Below, one piece after another: positions 26,792 through 35,233 of a stretch of 64,000 nt of DNA. The notes beneath the pieces are model-generated. The model searched no databases. It saw only the letters and a list, made by a program, of their open reading frames with translations, and was not told the DNA's origin. The DNA comes from JAIBAC01 sp046331095 (GTDB taxonomy: Bacteria > Actinomycetota > Acidimicrobiia > UBA2766): contig JAXLRM010000003.1 of the NCBI GenBank assembly GCA_046331095.1, forward strand, positions 868,001 to 932,000, in the 5' to 3' direction. Position 1 is the stretch's first letter. Each line of letters opens with the position of its first letter. Both the position numbers and the translations under genes were made by a program.

Positions 26792-27030
26792 ATCCGGTCG
26801 AGGTGGCGGCCGCGGTCATCCGAGCCGCGCTCGGGCAGGTCGAAGCCCCCGAGAGCCCCGAAGCTCGCTTCGATGGCCTCGACGTCAGCGTTGAGATCGC
26901 GATCCCCGCCCGCCAGGCATCCGTCCAACAACCTGCGGATCAGCTCCGCCCGCGATGTCCCCTCCTCCGCGGCCATTCGGTCCAGGACACGCAACTGGCC
27001 TTCGTCGAGGTAGATATTCGTACGCTGCAT
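26773..27030 (-). CDS. RHH antitoxin of VapBC
   Basis: An 85-residue ribbon-helix-helix protein that opens MQRTNIYLDEGQLRVLDRMA and continues TSRAELIRRLLDG, typical of VapB antitoxins. ATG 27030 is preferred to the upstream alternative because the region beyond it is a tandem operator repeat. It is followed by the PIN toxin in the same transcript. Confidence 0.88.
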   Translation of the reverse strand: MQRTNIYLDEGQLRVLDRMAAEEGTSRAELIRRLLDGCLAGGDRDLNADVEAIEASFGALGGFDLPERGSDDRGRHLDRMWSLRG

Positions 27031-27050
27031 ACACCACAGCATACACCACC
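27027..27050. promoter_or_regulatory. Tandem-repeat operator of VapBC
   Basis: GCATACACCAC occurs at 27027-27037 and at 27039-27049, a 12-bp period like the repeats before the VapBC pair at 16.7 kb. The first copy overlaps the antitoxin start codon, so binding would directly block translation initiation or a leaderless start. Confidence 0.55.
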
Positions 27051-27060
27051 TGGAGGATGG

Positions 27061-27588
27061 TCAGCGGGGGAAGCCGCGCTCGATGATGACGAGCAGGCGC
27101 CGCAGGGCGTCGTCGATCGTCTCGAGGTCGCTGTGGGATGCGGACTCGAGCAGCTTGTGCGCGGCGTCGACGAAGTGCTCGAACGCCTCGGCCTCGACGT
27201 CCTTGCCCGCCTCGGTGAGCTGGACCAGTGTCGAGCGCCGGTCGTCGGGATCGGGCACGCGGCACACGAGCCGCAGTTGCTCGAGACGCTTGAGCATCTT
27301 GGTCATGCCGCCGGAGGACCGCTCGAGCGCCGTGTAGAGCTGGGTCGGGGCGAGCTGGTACGGCTCCCCCGCCCGGCGCAGCGCCGCGAGCACCGCGTAG
27401 TCGTTGGTGCCGAGGTCGAACTGCTTCAACGACGCTGCCTGGAACCCTTCGATCAACACGGCCAGGCGGGCGAGCAGCGTGACGAGCACCATCGCCGACG
27501 TGTCCTCGGCGTCGGGGTACTCCCGCGCCCACGCCTGCGCGAAGTCGTCGACCCAACGCGTCTCGTCGATGTAGGTGTCCCGCCGCAT
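27061..27588 (-). CDS. MarR-family transcriptional regulator
   Basis: A 175-residue winged-helix protein. The recognition region reads LAPTQLYTALERSSGGMTKMLKRLEQLRLV and the wing RVPDPDDRRSTLVQLTEAGKD, both standard for MarR. It likely responds to a small aromatic or lipophilic ligand. It stands alone between a VapBC pair and a decayed MazEF, so its targets are not obvious; the oxidoreductase operon beginning at 26178 on the same strand is a candidate. Confidence 0.88.
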   Translation of the reverse strand: MRRDTYIDETRWVDDFAQAWAREYPDAEDTSAMVLVTLLARLAVLIEGFQAASLKQFDLGTNDYAVLAALRRAGEPYQLAPTQLYTALERSSGGMTKMLKRLEQLRLVCRVPDPDDRRSTLVQLTEAGKDVEAEAFEHFVDAAHKLLESASHSDLETIDDALRRLLVIIERGFPR

Positions 27589-27597
27589 CGGCCAGCC

Positions 27598-27950
27598 TCA
27601 GAGTCCCAACACGGCTCGAAGGCCGGTATCGATTACGTCAAGGAGTGGACTCGGCAACTTGCCCACCTGCCGGCGATCTCCGCCCGGTCTAGATCCGAGG
27701 TCAACGCCACGACATGGGGCTGCCACACCTCGACGGAGAGTACTTCGGGCGAGGACACGACGACACATGGCCGACGCTCGTCCAGTTCGATCCAACAGAC
27801 CCCACCTCGTGCTACCACGGAGCCGACCGCTCCATGCGCTCGCCGACGGCGCGGGCCTCTGCCGCGGTCGGCCGCTCACCTCCTGCAAGCGCCGCGTCCG
27901 CCAGGAGTTGTTGCCCGGAGCTCGTCTCGGACTGCGCCGCGTGGCCGCGG
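27598..27950 (-). pseudogene. Decayed MazEF module
   Basis: On the minus strand, an antitoxin tail (QQLLADAALAGGERPTAAEA, then GERMERSAPW and a stop near 27820) is followed by a MazF-like start (ARGGVCWIELDERRPCVVVS). The toxin loses its frame near 27640, and the expected C-terminus LLDVIDTGLRAVLGL is in another frame and ends at 27598. The central part of MazF is also short. The module is a remnant and explains the otherwise gene-free gap 27589-27965. Confidence 0.65.
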
Positions 27951-27965
27951 GGGTCCGGTCCGCCG

Positions 27966-30161
27966 TCACGCGGCGGGGGGCGCGGCCTCGACGCGTGGCA
28001 CCGGCGCGGGGACCTCCGGCGGCGTTCCCTCTACGTCGATGCGGGGCAGCACGCGGTCGAGCCAGCGGGGGATCCACCAGTTGGCGTCGCCCAGGAGCGC
28101 CATCGTCGCGGGCACCAACACGACACGCACGATCGTGGCGTCGACGGCCACGGCGGTAGCGAGGCCGACTCCCATCATCTTGACGACGGGGTCGTCGCCG
28201 ACGACGAAGCCGAGGAACACGCTGATCATGATCAGCGCGGCTGCGGTGACGACCTTGGCGGTGGCGCCGAGGCCCGCCACGACGCTGTCTACGTTGGAGT
28301 GGCCCGCGATGTGCTCCTCGCGGATGCGCGACAGGATGAAGACCTCGTAGTCCATCGACAGGCCGAAGAGGATCGCGAACATCATCATCGGGACGAACGA
28401 GGCGATCGGCACGGCCTCGTCCAGGCCGATCAGGGAGCGGCCCCAGCCCCACTGGAACACGGCGACGACGACGCCGTACGCCGCGCCGATCGAGAGCAGG
28501 TTCATGAGCGCCGCCTTGAGAGGGACGAAGACCGAGCGGAAGACGCCCATGAGGAAGAGGAACGACACGAGGACCACCGCGAGGATGAACAGGGGCAGCC
28601 GGGATTGGATCTTGGCGGACTGGTCGATGAAGCCCGCCGTCGGCCCGCCGACGTAGGCGTGCGCGCCGGTGCCGTCGAAGGCGCCGGGCAGCACCGAGGC
28701 GCGCAGGGCGTGGACGAGGTCGCTCGTCGCCTGCGCCTGCGGCTTCGAGGCAGGCACGACGGTGACCACGGCTGTGTCGCCGGACCGGTTGAGCTCCGGC
28801 GGCGAGACGGCGACCACGCCATCGGTCGCCCGGATCGCCGCGACGCTCGACTCCAGGACCGACTGGTGGTCGGCTGCGCCGGCGAGGTCGACCACCACGA
28901 GCAGCGGCCCGTTGAAGCCGTCGCCGAAGCCTGCCGCGAGGAGGTCGTAGGCGCGCCGCTGGGTCGCGCCGGCGGGGTCGGTGCCGGCGTCTGCCTGGCC
29001 GAGGCGCATGTCGACCACCGGTATCGCGAGCACGACGAGGACCGTGGTGGCGGCGATCGCGTACCGCCACGGATGTCCCGCGACCCGCCGCGCCCAGCGG
29101 ACCCAGCCGCCCTCGGAGTGCCGCCGCTCCCCGGGCGCCGACGCGGCCGCCCGCCGAGGGGCCAGCTTCGTCCCGGCGAAGCCGAACAGCGCCGGCATCA
29201 GGGTCACGGCGACCGTCACCGCGACCGCGACGACGACCGAGGCCGAGTACCCCAGCGTCGCCACGAACGGGATCCCGGCGAGGCGCAGGCCCAGGATCGC
29301 GACGACGACGGTGCCTCCCGCAAATACGACCGCCTGGCCGGCAGTGGCGATCGCGCCCGCGGCCGCGTCCGCGACGCTCATCCCCTTGGCGAGGTTGTCG
29401 CGGTGGCGGCTCAAGACGAACAAGGCGTAGTCGATGCCGACGCCGAGGCCGAGCATCGTCGCGAGGCGCGGGGCGATCGAGGGGATGTCGAGGACCGCAC
29501 CGAGGAGGCCGACGAGGGACAGGCCCACGACGAGGCCCGCGACGGCGGTCACGAGCGGCATGCCCGCGGCGACGAAGGACCGGAATGTCACGAACAGGAT
29601 GATCAGCGCCGCCACCACGCCGATCGCCTCCGCCGGTCCTGTCGTGCGTTCCTTGAGCACGGTCGGCAGCTCGCCGCCGAGCTCGACCTGCACACCGGCG
29701 GACTCCGCCGGTGCTGCCGCGGCACGGAGGTCCTCCACGGCGGCCTTGCCGAGCTCCGCCGTGGTGGCGTCGAACTGCACCGCGGCGAACGCTGTCGATG
29801 CGTCGGCCGAGACCGATCGGGGCGAGGCGAGCGGGTCGGTCACTGCCAGGACCGAAGGCATCGCCCTGATCGACGCCACCGACGCCTCGATGCCCGCGGC
29901 GGTCGTCTCGGCCCGCACCGAGGCACCCTCTGCGTGGAAGACCACCATCGCCGTCGCGCCCGCACGTGACGGGAAGCGCTCGGCGAGGAGGTCGCGTGCC
30001 TGCTGGGACTCGACGCCGGGGATCTCGAAGTTGTCGACCTGGCCGGCGCCGACGAAACGGTTGGCCATGACGGCGCCGGCGACGACCAAGACCCAGACGA
30101 CCACGACGAGGCGGCGGTGCCGGACCGAGAAGAGACCCACGCGGTGCAGCCATCTGGACAT
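27966..30161 (-). CDS. MMPL-family RND lipid/drug exporter
   Basis: A 731-residue membrane protein of the MMPL/RND family. After an N-terminal helix (RLVVVVWVLVVAGAVMA) come a periplasmic loop, a five-helix bundle with GLGVGIDYALFVLSRHRDNL, a second loop and a second bundle with LFGLSMDYEVFILSRIREEH. The two Asp-Tyr pairs are the proton-relay signature. MMPL proteins export lipids or lipophilic compounds. It is divergent from a TetR gene across a 93-base operator-containing gap, implying control by that repressor. Confidence 0.92.
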   Translation of the reverse strand: MSRWLHRVGLFSVRHRRLVVVVWVLVVAGAVMANRFVGAGQVDNFEIPGVESQQARDLLAERFPSRAGATAMVVFHAEGASVRAETTAAGIEASVASIRAMPSVLAVTDPLASPRSVSADASTAFAAVQFDATTAELGKAAVEDLRAAAAPAESAGVQVELGGELPTVLKERTTGPAEAIGVVAALIILFVTFRSFVAAGMPLVTAVAGLVVGLSLVGLLGAVLDIPSIAPRLATMLGLGVGIDYALFVLSRHRDNLAKGMSVADAAAGAIATAGQAVVFAGGTVVVAILGLRLAGIPFVATLGYSASVVVAVAVTVAVTLMPALFGFAGTKLAPRRAAASAPGERRHSEGGWVRWARRVAGHPWRYAIAATTVLVVLAIPVVDMRLGQADAGTDPAGATQRRAYDLLAAGFGDGFNGPLLVVVDLAGAADHQSVLESSVAAIRATDGVVAVSPPELNRSGDTAVVTVVPASKPQAQATSDLVHALRASVLPGAFDGTGAHAYVGGPTAGFIDQSAKIQSRLPLFILAVVLVSFLFLMGVFRSVFVPLKAALMNLLSIGAAYGVVVAVFQWGWGRSLIGLDEAVPIASFVPMMMFAILFGLSMDYEVFILSRIREEHIAGHSNVDSVVAGLGATAKVVTAAALIMISVFLGFVVGDDPVVKMMGVGLATAVAVDATIVRVVLVPATMALLGDANWWIPRWLDRVLPRIDVEGTPPEVPAPVPRVEAAPPAA

Positions 30162-30188
30162 GACGCGTCCTTCCTGAAGGTTCCGCCC

Positions 30189-30210
30189 ACTATATTGCAG
30201 TGACTGTAGT
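30189..30210. promoter_or_regulatory. Putative TetR operator between mmpL and tetR
   Basis: ACTATA at 30189-30194 faces TGTAGT at 30205-30210, and the centre holds the perfect nine-base palindrome CAGTGACTG (30198-30206). It lies midway between the divergent start codons at 30161 and 30255, the standard position for a self-regulating TetR repressor that also controls an exporter. Confidence 0.55.
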
Positions 30211-30254
30211 TTTTCAGTTTCTGCGATGTTCAGCCCCTGTAGGATCGCGACGCC

Positions 30255-30851
30255 ATGACCCAGGCACCGGGGCTGCGGGCCCGCAAGAAGCAGGACACGG
30301 CACGGCGCATCGAGGCCGTGGCGCTCGACCTCTTCGGGCGCGACGGCTTCGAGGCCACCACCGTCGAGGCGATCGCGGCAGCCGCCGACATCTCGCCGCG
30401 CACGTTCTTCCACTACTTCGCGACCAAAGAGGACGTCGCCCTCGCCGACTACGCGGACCGCCTCGCGGCGGTCACCCGCACGCTCGAGGCCCAACCGGCG
30501 AAGACGCGCCCGTGGAAGGCACTCGCCGCCGCCTTCGGCGCGGTCGCCGCGGACTACGAGTCCGAACGCGACGCCCTCGTGGGGCGGTTCCGCATCATGG
30601 TCGGCGCACCCTCGGTGTTCGCCCGCAGCCTCCAGCTACAGGCGGGCTGGGAGGATGCCGTCGCCGCCGTGCTCGCTGACCGCATGGGAGCCGGGGACTC
30701 CGACATCGAACCGCGCCTGCTCGCGGCTGCCGGCCTCGCCGCGATGCGCTCGGCCATGCACCACTGGCTCGCCACCGGCACGAGCACCGGCCTGCCCGAC
30801 GAGGTGCAGTCCTGTTTCCGCCGCCTCGGCCGCGGCCTCGACAAGGCCTGA
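30255..30851 (+). CDS. TetR-family repressor of the MMPL exporter
   Basis: A 198-residue TetR protein. The helix-turn-helix covers ARRIEAVALDLFGRDGFEAT and ISPRTFFHYFATKEDVALAD, residues about 15-60, a perfect family match. The C-terminal ligand domain is alpha-helical. Divergent placement next to the exporter suggests it senses an exported lipid or drug. Confidence 0.92.
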   Translation: MTQAPGLRARKKQDTARRIEAVALDLFGRDGFEATTVEAIAAAADISPRTFFHYFATKEDVALADYADRLAAVTRTLEAQPAKTRPWKALAAAFGAVAADYESERDALVGRFRIMVGAPSVFARSLQLQAGWEDAVAAVLADRMGAGDSDIEPRLLAAAGLAAMRSAMHHWLATGTSTGLPDEVQSCFRRLGRGLDKA

Positions 30852-31079
30852 GCCGGTGCCCCGGCCTGGGTCATCGAGAGTCGTCCCCTTGGATAAGGGC
30901 TCGCCTCTGGATGAGTTGCGCGTTGTCGGCGAGTCAGGGGATGTCCTGGCAAGGCGCACCGACGAGGCGTATCGGGCATACGGCGAGGAGGGGGAACGCA
31001 GCCAGGGCGGGCCCTGGCCGTCGAGAATGCCAAACGCTATTCGGAGGCGAGCCCTAAGGATCCGGCCAACCAAGGGGGT

Positions 31080-31122
31080 TTGGAGAACTGAGGTGCGCGA
31101 AATCGTGCTCGCAGTTCTCCAA
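31080..31122. other. 11-bp inverted repeat in gene-free gap 30852-31223
   Basis: TTGGAGAACTG (31080-31090) and CAGTTCTCCAA (31112-31122) are perfect arms around a 21-base loop. No T-run follows, so a simple terminator is unlikely; it could be a regulator site or a mobile-element end. The rest of the 372-base gap has no gene I can support. Confidence 0.55.
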
Positions 31123-31223
31123 GCCGCCGAGTTTGGCCGGTCTCTTCTCCAACGCCCCCCGCTGCACGAGGTCCTACCTTGGCAGGCGTCGGCCGCTGCG
31201 CGCAGTTCGCTGGAAGGAAGGCC

Positions 31224-31703
31224 ATGGCACTCACCAGAGGCTTCAACCATGTCGCCACGCTGACCCCCGACCTCGACCGCTACGTCGAGTTCTACGAGGA
31301 CGTCTTCGGCGCCCGCGTGGTGGCGACGATGCCGGCCGGGGGCGACCATCCCCCCATGGCGGTCCTCCACATGGGCGCCGACTGCGAGCTCAACGTGTTC
31401 GAGGTCGCCGACGACTCCATCGTGGGCGACCGCACGCGCATGGGCGCCCGTGGGCGCATCGACCACTTCGCGCTGGCGGTCGAGACGGTCGCGGATCTCG
31501 AGGCCGTCCGCGATCGCCTCGTCGGCCGCGGGGCGTCCCCCGGCGACATCACCGACTTCGGCTCGGTCCTGTCGGTCTTCTTCCGCGACCCCGACGGCAC
31601 CGAGCTCGAAGTCGCCTGCCACAAGCCCGGCGTCGACTTCGACGCCGTCGTGGAACCCGTAGAGATGACCCCGCCGGCACGCATGGGCGACGCGCCGACC
31701 TGA
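31224..31703 (+). CDS. VOC-family (glyoxalase-fold) protein
   Basis: A 159-residue vicinal-oxygen-chelate protein with paired beta-alpha-beta-beta-beta modules. Metal-ligand positions appear in FNHVATLTPDLDRYVEFYED (His), RIDHFALAVE (His) and PDGTELEVAC (Glu). Members act as dioxygenases, isomerases or lyases on small molecules. An AAGGAAG site precedes the ATG. Neighbouring genes do not indicate a substrate. Confidence 0.85.
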   Translation: MALTRGFNHVATLTPDLDRYVEFYEDVFGARVVATMPAGGDHPPMAVLHMGADCELNVFEVADDSIVGDRTRMGARGRIDHFALAVETVADLEAVRDRLVGRGASPGDITDFGSVLSVFFRDPDGTELEVACHKPGVDFDAVVEPVEMTPPARMGDAPT

Positions 31704-31715
31704 TCGAGCCGACAC

Positions 31716-32160
31716 ATGAGCGGCCGCGAGCACGCCCAACGCGTCACCGACATCGCCGCTGCCGCAGCCGACCTACCCGAAATGCAGGCCTGCTTCTCCC
31801 AGGGCACCCTGTCCGAGGACCAGGTCGCGATCCTCGCCCGCTTCGCCACCGCCGACACCGACACCTACTGGGCGTCGGAGGCGCCGAAGCTTTCCGTCGG
31901 CCACCTCCAGGCGTGCGCGAGCCAGCACCGCAAGCTCGCTCCGGTTGGGGCACGGGTGCTTCGGCATCGGATCGGCAGCGTCCGGTTGTGGCGGCGACGT
32001 TGCGGCAATGACTCCGAGGGACGCCGAAGGCGGCGAGGCCACGTCGCGCCGCGCCGATCGCATCTTGGGGGCGGCTGCCGGGGCGGGTGCACCACGGCGG
32101 CAGGCACTGCAAGGCCGAGGACACACGCCGTGGCGCCGGACTCACCTCTGAGCTGCGCCT
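31716..32160 (+). pseudogene. Truncated DUF222-type HNH endonuclease remnant
   Basis: The first about 75 codons (MSGREHAQRVTDIAAAAADL, LSEDQVAILARFATADTD, LSVGHLQACASQHRKL) match the DUF222 helical region found in actinobacterial HNH endonuclease-like proteins. After about 31943 the frame turns to low-complexity Arg/Gly translation and no HNH motif is seen in any frame. It is probably the 5' end of a deleted gene. Confidence 0.55.
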
Positions 32161-32175
32161 GCCCTCTGAGCGGCA

Positions 32176-33246
32176 TCACACGTCCGTGCGGCCCTTGATC
32201 TTCAGGGCGTCGCGCACGAGGCGGCCGAACTTGCGATCCTCGACGCGGCGGGCGTGCTCGTCGGCCCGAAGTACGGCCGAAGCCGCTTCGCGTCGAAGGG
32301 ACTCCCACGCCGCGAACCTCTCCGCGCTCAGGTTGCCGTCGGCGACGGCTGCCAGGACGGCGCAACCCGGCTCCGGCCCGTGCGTGCAGTCCCGGAAGCG
32401 GCAGCCCTCGGCCATCTCCGCGACCTCGGGGAAGGTGTCGTCCACGGCCGACTCCTCCGTCCACAGGCCCACCTCTCGTAGACCGGGGGTGTCGATGAGC
32501 ACACCTCCACCGGGGACCCGATGCGCCTCACGCGAGGTCGTCGTGTGGCGGCCCCTTCGGTCGCCGGGACGCACATCCGACACCGCTGCGACGTCGTCGC
32601 CGACGAGTGCGTTCACGAGCGTCGACTTGCCGGCCCCCGACTCGCCGACGAGCACGAACGTACGACCGACGATGTGGCGGCACAACCCGTCGAGGCCGGA
32701 ACCGTCCACCGCGGAGACGGCCACAACGTCGAGCAGTGGGTCGATCTCGCCGACTCGTGCCACGAGCGCTGCCGGGTCGTCCGACAGGTCGGTCTTGGTC
32801 AGCACCACGAGGGGCACGGCGCCGGAGTCGTAGATCTGCGCGGAGGTTCGGAACAGCCGGCCCGCCTTCAGGGGGCGGTCGGCGCCGAAGACCATCGCCA
32901 CGACGTCCACGTTGGCGGCGAGGATCTGCTCGCCACGTTCGGGGTCTCTTCGCCGCAGCAGCGATCTGCGTTCGAGGACGCCGACGATCACTTCGGCGTC
33001 GGAGACCACCACCCAGTCCCCCACCGCGAGCGGTGGGACCGTGCGCCTCACAGGGAGGTGCACCTAACCTCGTGCCGTGGCGACGAGCGGTGTCGCCCTG
33101 TCCTGGCGGACGACACGGCCGGGCTCGGTGCCCGGTTCCGCCCGATCGGCGAACGACGTGGCGACGCGGCCGTCCCATCCGTAGTGCACGAGGTCGTTGG
33201 GGGCCCCGGTCATCGGGATTGTCGCGATCGTGTACTGACACGGCAC
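32176..33246 (-). pseudogene. rsgA: Ribosome small-subunit GTPase RsgA, split by in-frame amber codon
   Basis: The minus-strand reading 33246 to 33067 gives the RsgA N-terminus (LVHYGWDGRVATSFADRAEP, RVVRQDRATPLVATARG). A TAG codon then occupies 33066-33064, and the very next codon continues in the same frame with VHLPVRRTVPPLAVGDWVVV and the rest of the protein. The downstream part has the circularly permuted GTPase motifs in RsgA order: TKTDL, GESGAGKST, DTPG, and the zinc site CRFRDCTHGPEPGC. Together they give about 355 residues, the usual RsgA length. Either the gene is inactivated, the GTG after the stop reinitiates a short form, the amber is read through, or the base is an error. Confidence 0.88.
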
Positions 33247-33363
33247 CGGGCGTTCACTCCAGGAAGCGTATGCGGCAGTCGCCCCGTTCGGGACGAGGGC
33301 GTCGGTATCCCGAGCGAGACCGGACCGCGCCGACCTGATTTGGTGGATCGCACCTCACATGCG

Positions 33364-33379
33364 ATACCCTGGGGGGTAT
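33364..33379. promoter_or_regulatory. CsoR/CstR-type operator over the start codon
   Basis: ATACCC-TGGG-GGGTAT is a perfect inverted repeat with a GC core, the form bound by CsoR-family regulators of copper or persulfide. It overlaps the ATG of the small gene at 33378. A possible promoter is TTGGTG (33340-33345) and GATACC (33363-33368) with a 17-base spacer, which would make the transcript start near the ATG (leaderless). The downstream CoA-disulfide reductase-rhodanese favours the persulfide sensor CstR over the copper sensor. Confidence 0.7.
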
Positions 33380-33536
33380 GTGTAGAGCGATCAAGTGCAA
33401 GCGATGCGGCCGGCCCACGTGGACAGGGTGCGGCGCCCACGTCGAACAGGTCCTCGGCCACGTGCCGCAGTCGGAACGCTGCAACTGCGACACCGCCAAG
33501 GCGGCGCCGAAACGGCCGTCGCTGTTCCGCCGGTGA
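33378..33536 (+). CDS. Small Cys-rich protein
   Basis: A 52-residue protein beginning MCRAIKCKRCGRPTWTGCG and continuing HVEQVLGHVP and RCNCD, with seven Cys in four C-x-C-like groups. I recognise this as a short conserved actinobacterial protein of unknown role; Cys spacing suggests metal or sulfane-sulfur binding. It lies directly under the CsoR/CstR-type operator and its TGA overlaps the GTG of the CoA-disulfide reductase gene. Cotranslation suggests a role in persulfide or metal handling. Confidence 0.8.
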   Translation: MCRAIKCKRCGRPTWTGCGAHVEQVLGHVPQSERCNCDTAKAAPKRPSLFRR

Positions 33537-35215
33537 GCGGCGCACAAGGGCCACGTCGGGTCGTGATCGTCGGCGGCGTCGCCGGTGGCATGTCGACCGC
33601 CGCGCGCCTCCGCCGCCTCGACGCGGACGCCGTGATCACGATCGTCGAACGCTCCGGCAACGTCTCGTTCGCGAACTGCGGCCTGCCCTACTACGTCGGC
33701 GGGCTCATCGACGAGGAGGACGACCTCAAGCTGCAGACACCCGAGCAGCTCTTCGACCGCTTCCGCCTCGACGTGCGCGTCGGCGTCGAGGCCGTCGCGA
33801 TCGACCGTGACCGCCACGAGCTCGCGCTCCGCTCGGCGGCAGGCGCGGAGTCCTCGATCCCCTACGACAAGCTCGTACTCAGCATGGGCGCCGCGCCCGT
33901 GCGGCCCCCGATCCCCGGGTACGAGCGTGTGCGCAGCCTGCGCACGGTCGAGGACGCCGCGCGCCTCGCGTCCGACGTGCAGGGCAGCGGCGCCACCGCG
34001 GTCGTCATCGGGGCGGGCTTCATCGGCCTCGAGATGGCCGAGAACCTCGTGGGCCAGGGCCTCGACGTGACCATCGTCGAGGCGACCCCGCAGGTCCTGG
34101 CGCCCCTCGACCCCGAGATGGCGATCCTCGTCGAGGACGAGCTCGCAGCCCACGGCGTGCACGTCGAGACCGGCGCTACGGTCGCATCGGTCGAGGAGCG
34201 CAGCCTCACCCTCGCCGACGGGCGTGTGCTCGCGGCCGACCTCGTCGTGGGTGCGATCGGTGTCCGCCCCGACGCCCGCCTCGCCGCCGAGGCAGGCATC
34301 GAGCTCGGCCCCAACGGCGGCATCGCGGTCGACGGCGTCAACCTCACCAGCGATGCCGACATCTACGCGGTCGGCGACGCGGTCGAGAAGCCCGACGCCG
34401 TCTCCGGGGCGCCGTCGCTGATCGCCCTCGCCAACATCGCGAACCGCCAGGGACGCCGTGTGGCCGACCACATCGCCGGGCGTGAGATCCGCCCGGTGGC
34501 CTCCCTCGGGACCGCGATCGTCAAGGTCTTCGACACGGTCGCCGCCACGGTCGGCTGGAACGAACGTCGCCTGCAGGCCGCCGGTGTCGCGTTCCGGGCG
34601 GTCCGGTCGCACCCGTTCGACCACGCGACCTACTACCCCGGCGCGGCACGGATGTCGCTGAAGCTGCTCTTCGATCCCGTCGACGCGACGATCCTCGGAG
34701 CGCAGGCCGTGGGGCCCAAGGGCGTCGACAAGAGGATCGACGTGATCGCGACCGCAATGTCGGGCGGCATCCGCGCCGACCACCTCGCAGACCTCGAGCT
34801 CGCGTACGCACCGCCGTTCTCGTCTGCGAAGGACCCCGTCAACATGTTGGGCTACATGGTCGAGAACGTCCTCGCGGGCGACTGCGACGTGGTCGACCCC
34901 GCGGACGTCGCCACGCTCGTAGAGGCCGGCTGGACCCTCGTCGACGTGCGCTCGGCCGCCGAACACGCGGCCGGCGCGATCGAAGGGTCGCTGAACGTCG
35001 CCCTCGACGAGCTCAGGGAACAGCTCGACCGCATCGGCGACGGCCCCGTCCTGATCTACTGCGAGGTCGGCCAGCGCGGCCACACGGCCGCTTCGCTGCT
35101 GCGCGCGCTCGGCGTGACCGCGCGGAACCTCGACGGCGGCTACCGGTCGTGGCTCGCGACGACCCGGGCGGCGCAACCACGCCACGGCGCCAGCCTGGCC
35201 GCATCCCGCGGCTAG
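33533..35215 (+). CDS. CoA-disulfide/persulfide reductase with C-terminal rhodanese domain
   Basis: A 560-residue flavoprotein of the CoADR-RHD type. The FAD motif VVIVGGVAGGMSTAARLRR starts near residue 10 and the single active Cys is in FANCGLPYYVGG (Cys49), the signature of NADH-dependent CoA-disulfide and per/polysulfide reductases. A second dinucleotide motif VVIGAGFIGLEMAENL follows. Residues about 460-550 form a rhodanese domain with catalytic Cys510 in YCEVGQRG. It reduces persulfide or disulfide of CoA and delivers or accepts sulfane sulfur. GTG start overlaps the upstream stop (GTGA). The operator upstream fits induction by reactive sulfur. Confidence 0.93.
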   Translation: MSGAQGPRRVVIVGGVAGGMSTAARLRRLDADAVITIVERSGNVSFANCGLPYYVGGLIDEEDDLKLQTPEQLFDRFRLDVRVGVEAVAIDRDRHELALRSAAGAESSIPYDKLVLSMGAAPVRPPIPGYERVRSLRTVEDAARLASDVQGSGATAVVIGAGFIGLEMAENLVGQGLDVTIVEATPQVLAPLDPEMAILVEDELAAHGVHVETGATVASVEERSLTLADGRVLAADLVVGAIGVRPDARLAAEAGIELGPNGGIAVDGVNLTSDADIYAVGDAVEKPDAVSGAPSLIALANIANRQGRRVADHIAGREIRPVASLGTAIVKVFDTVAATVGWNERRLQAAGVAFRAVRSHPFDHATYYPGAARMSLKLLFDPVDATILGAQAVGPKGVDKRIDVIATAMSGGIRADHLADLELAYAPPFSSAKDPVNMLGYMVENVLAGDCDVVDPADVATLVEAGWTLVDVRSAAEHAAGAIEGSLNVALDELREQLDRIGDGPVLIYCEVGQRGHTAASLLRALGVTARNLDGGYRSWLATTRAAQPRHGASLAASRG

Positions 35216-35233
35216 GCGCGGCGTGCCGCGTCG

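Noticed and set aside
27714..29969. 751-codon plus-strand frame opposite the MMPL gene
   Set aside because: Composition typical of antisense shadow; MMPL motifs are clear on the minus strand.
30852..31223. Protein-coding gene in the gap after TetR
   Set aside because: Open frames exist but show no start with ribosome-binding site, no domain and no coding-type pattern.
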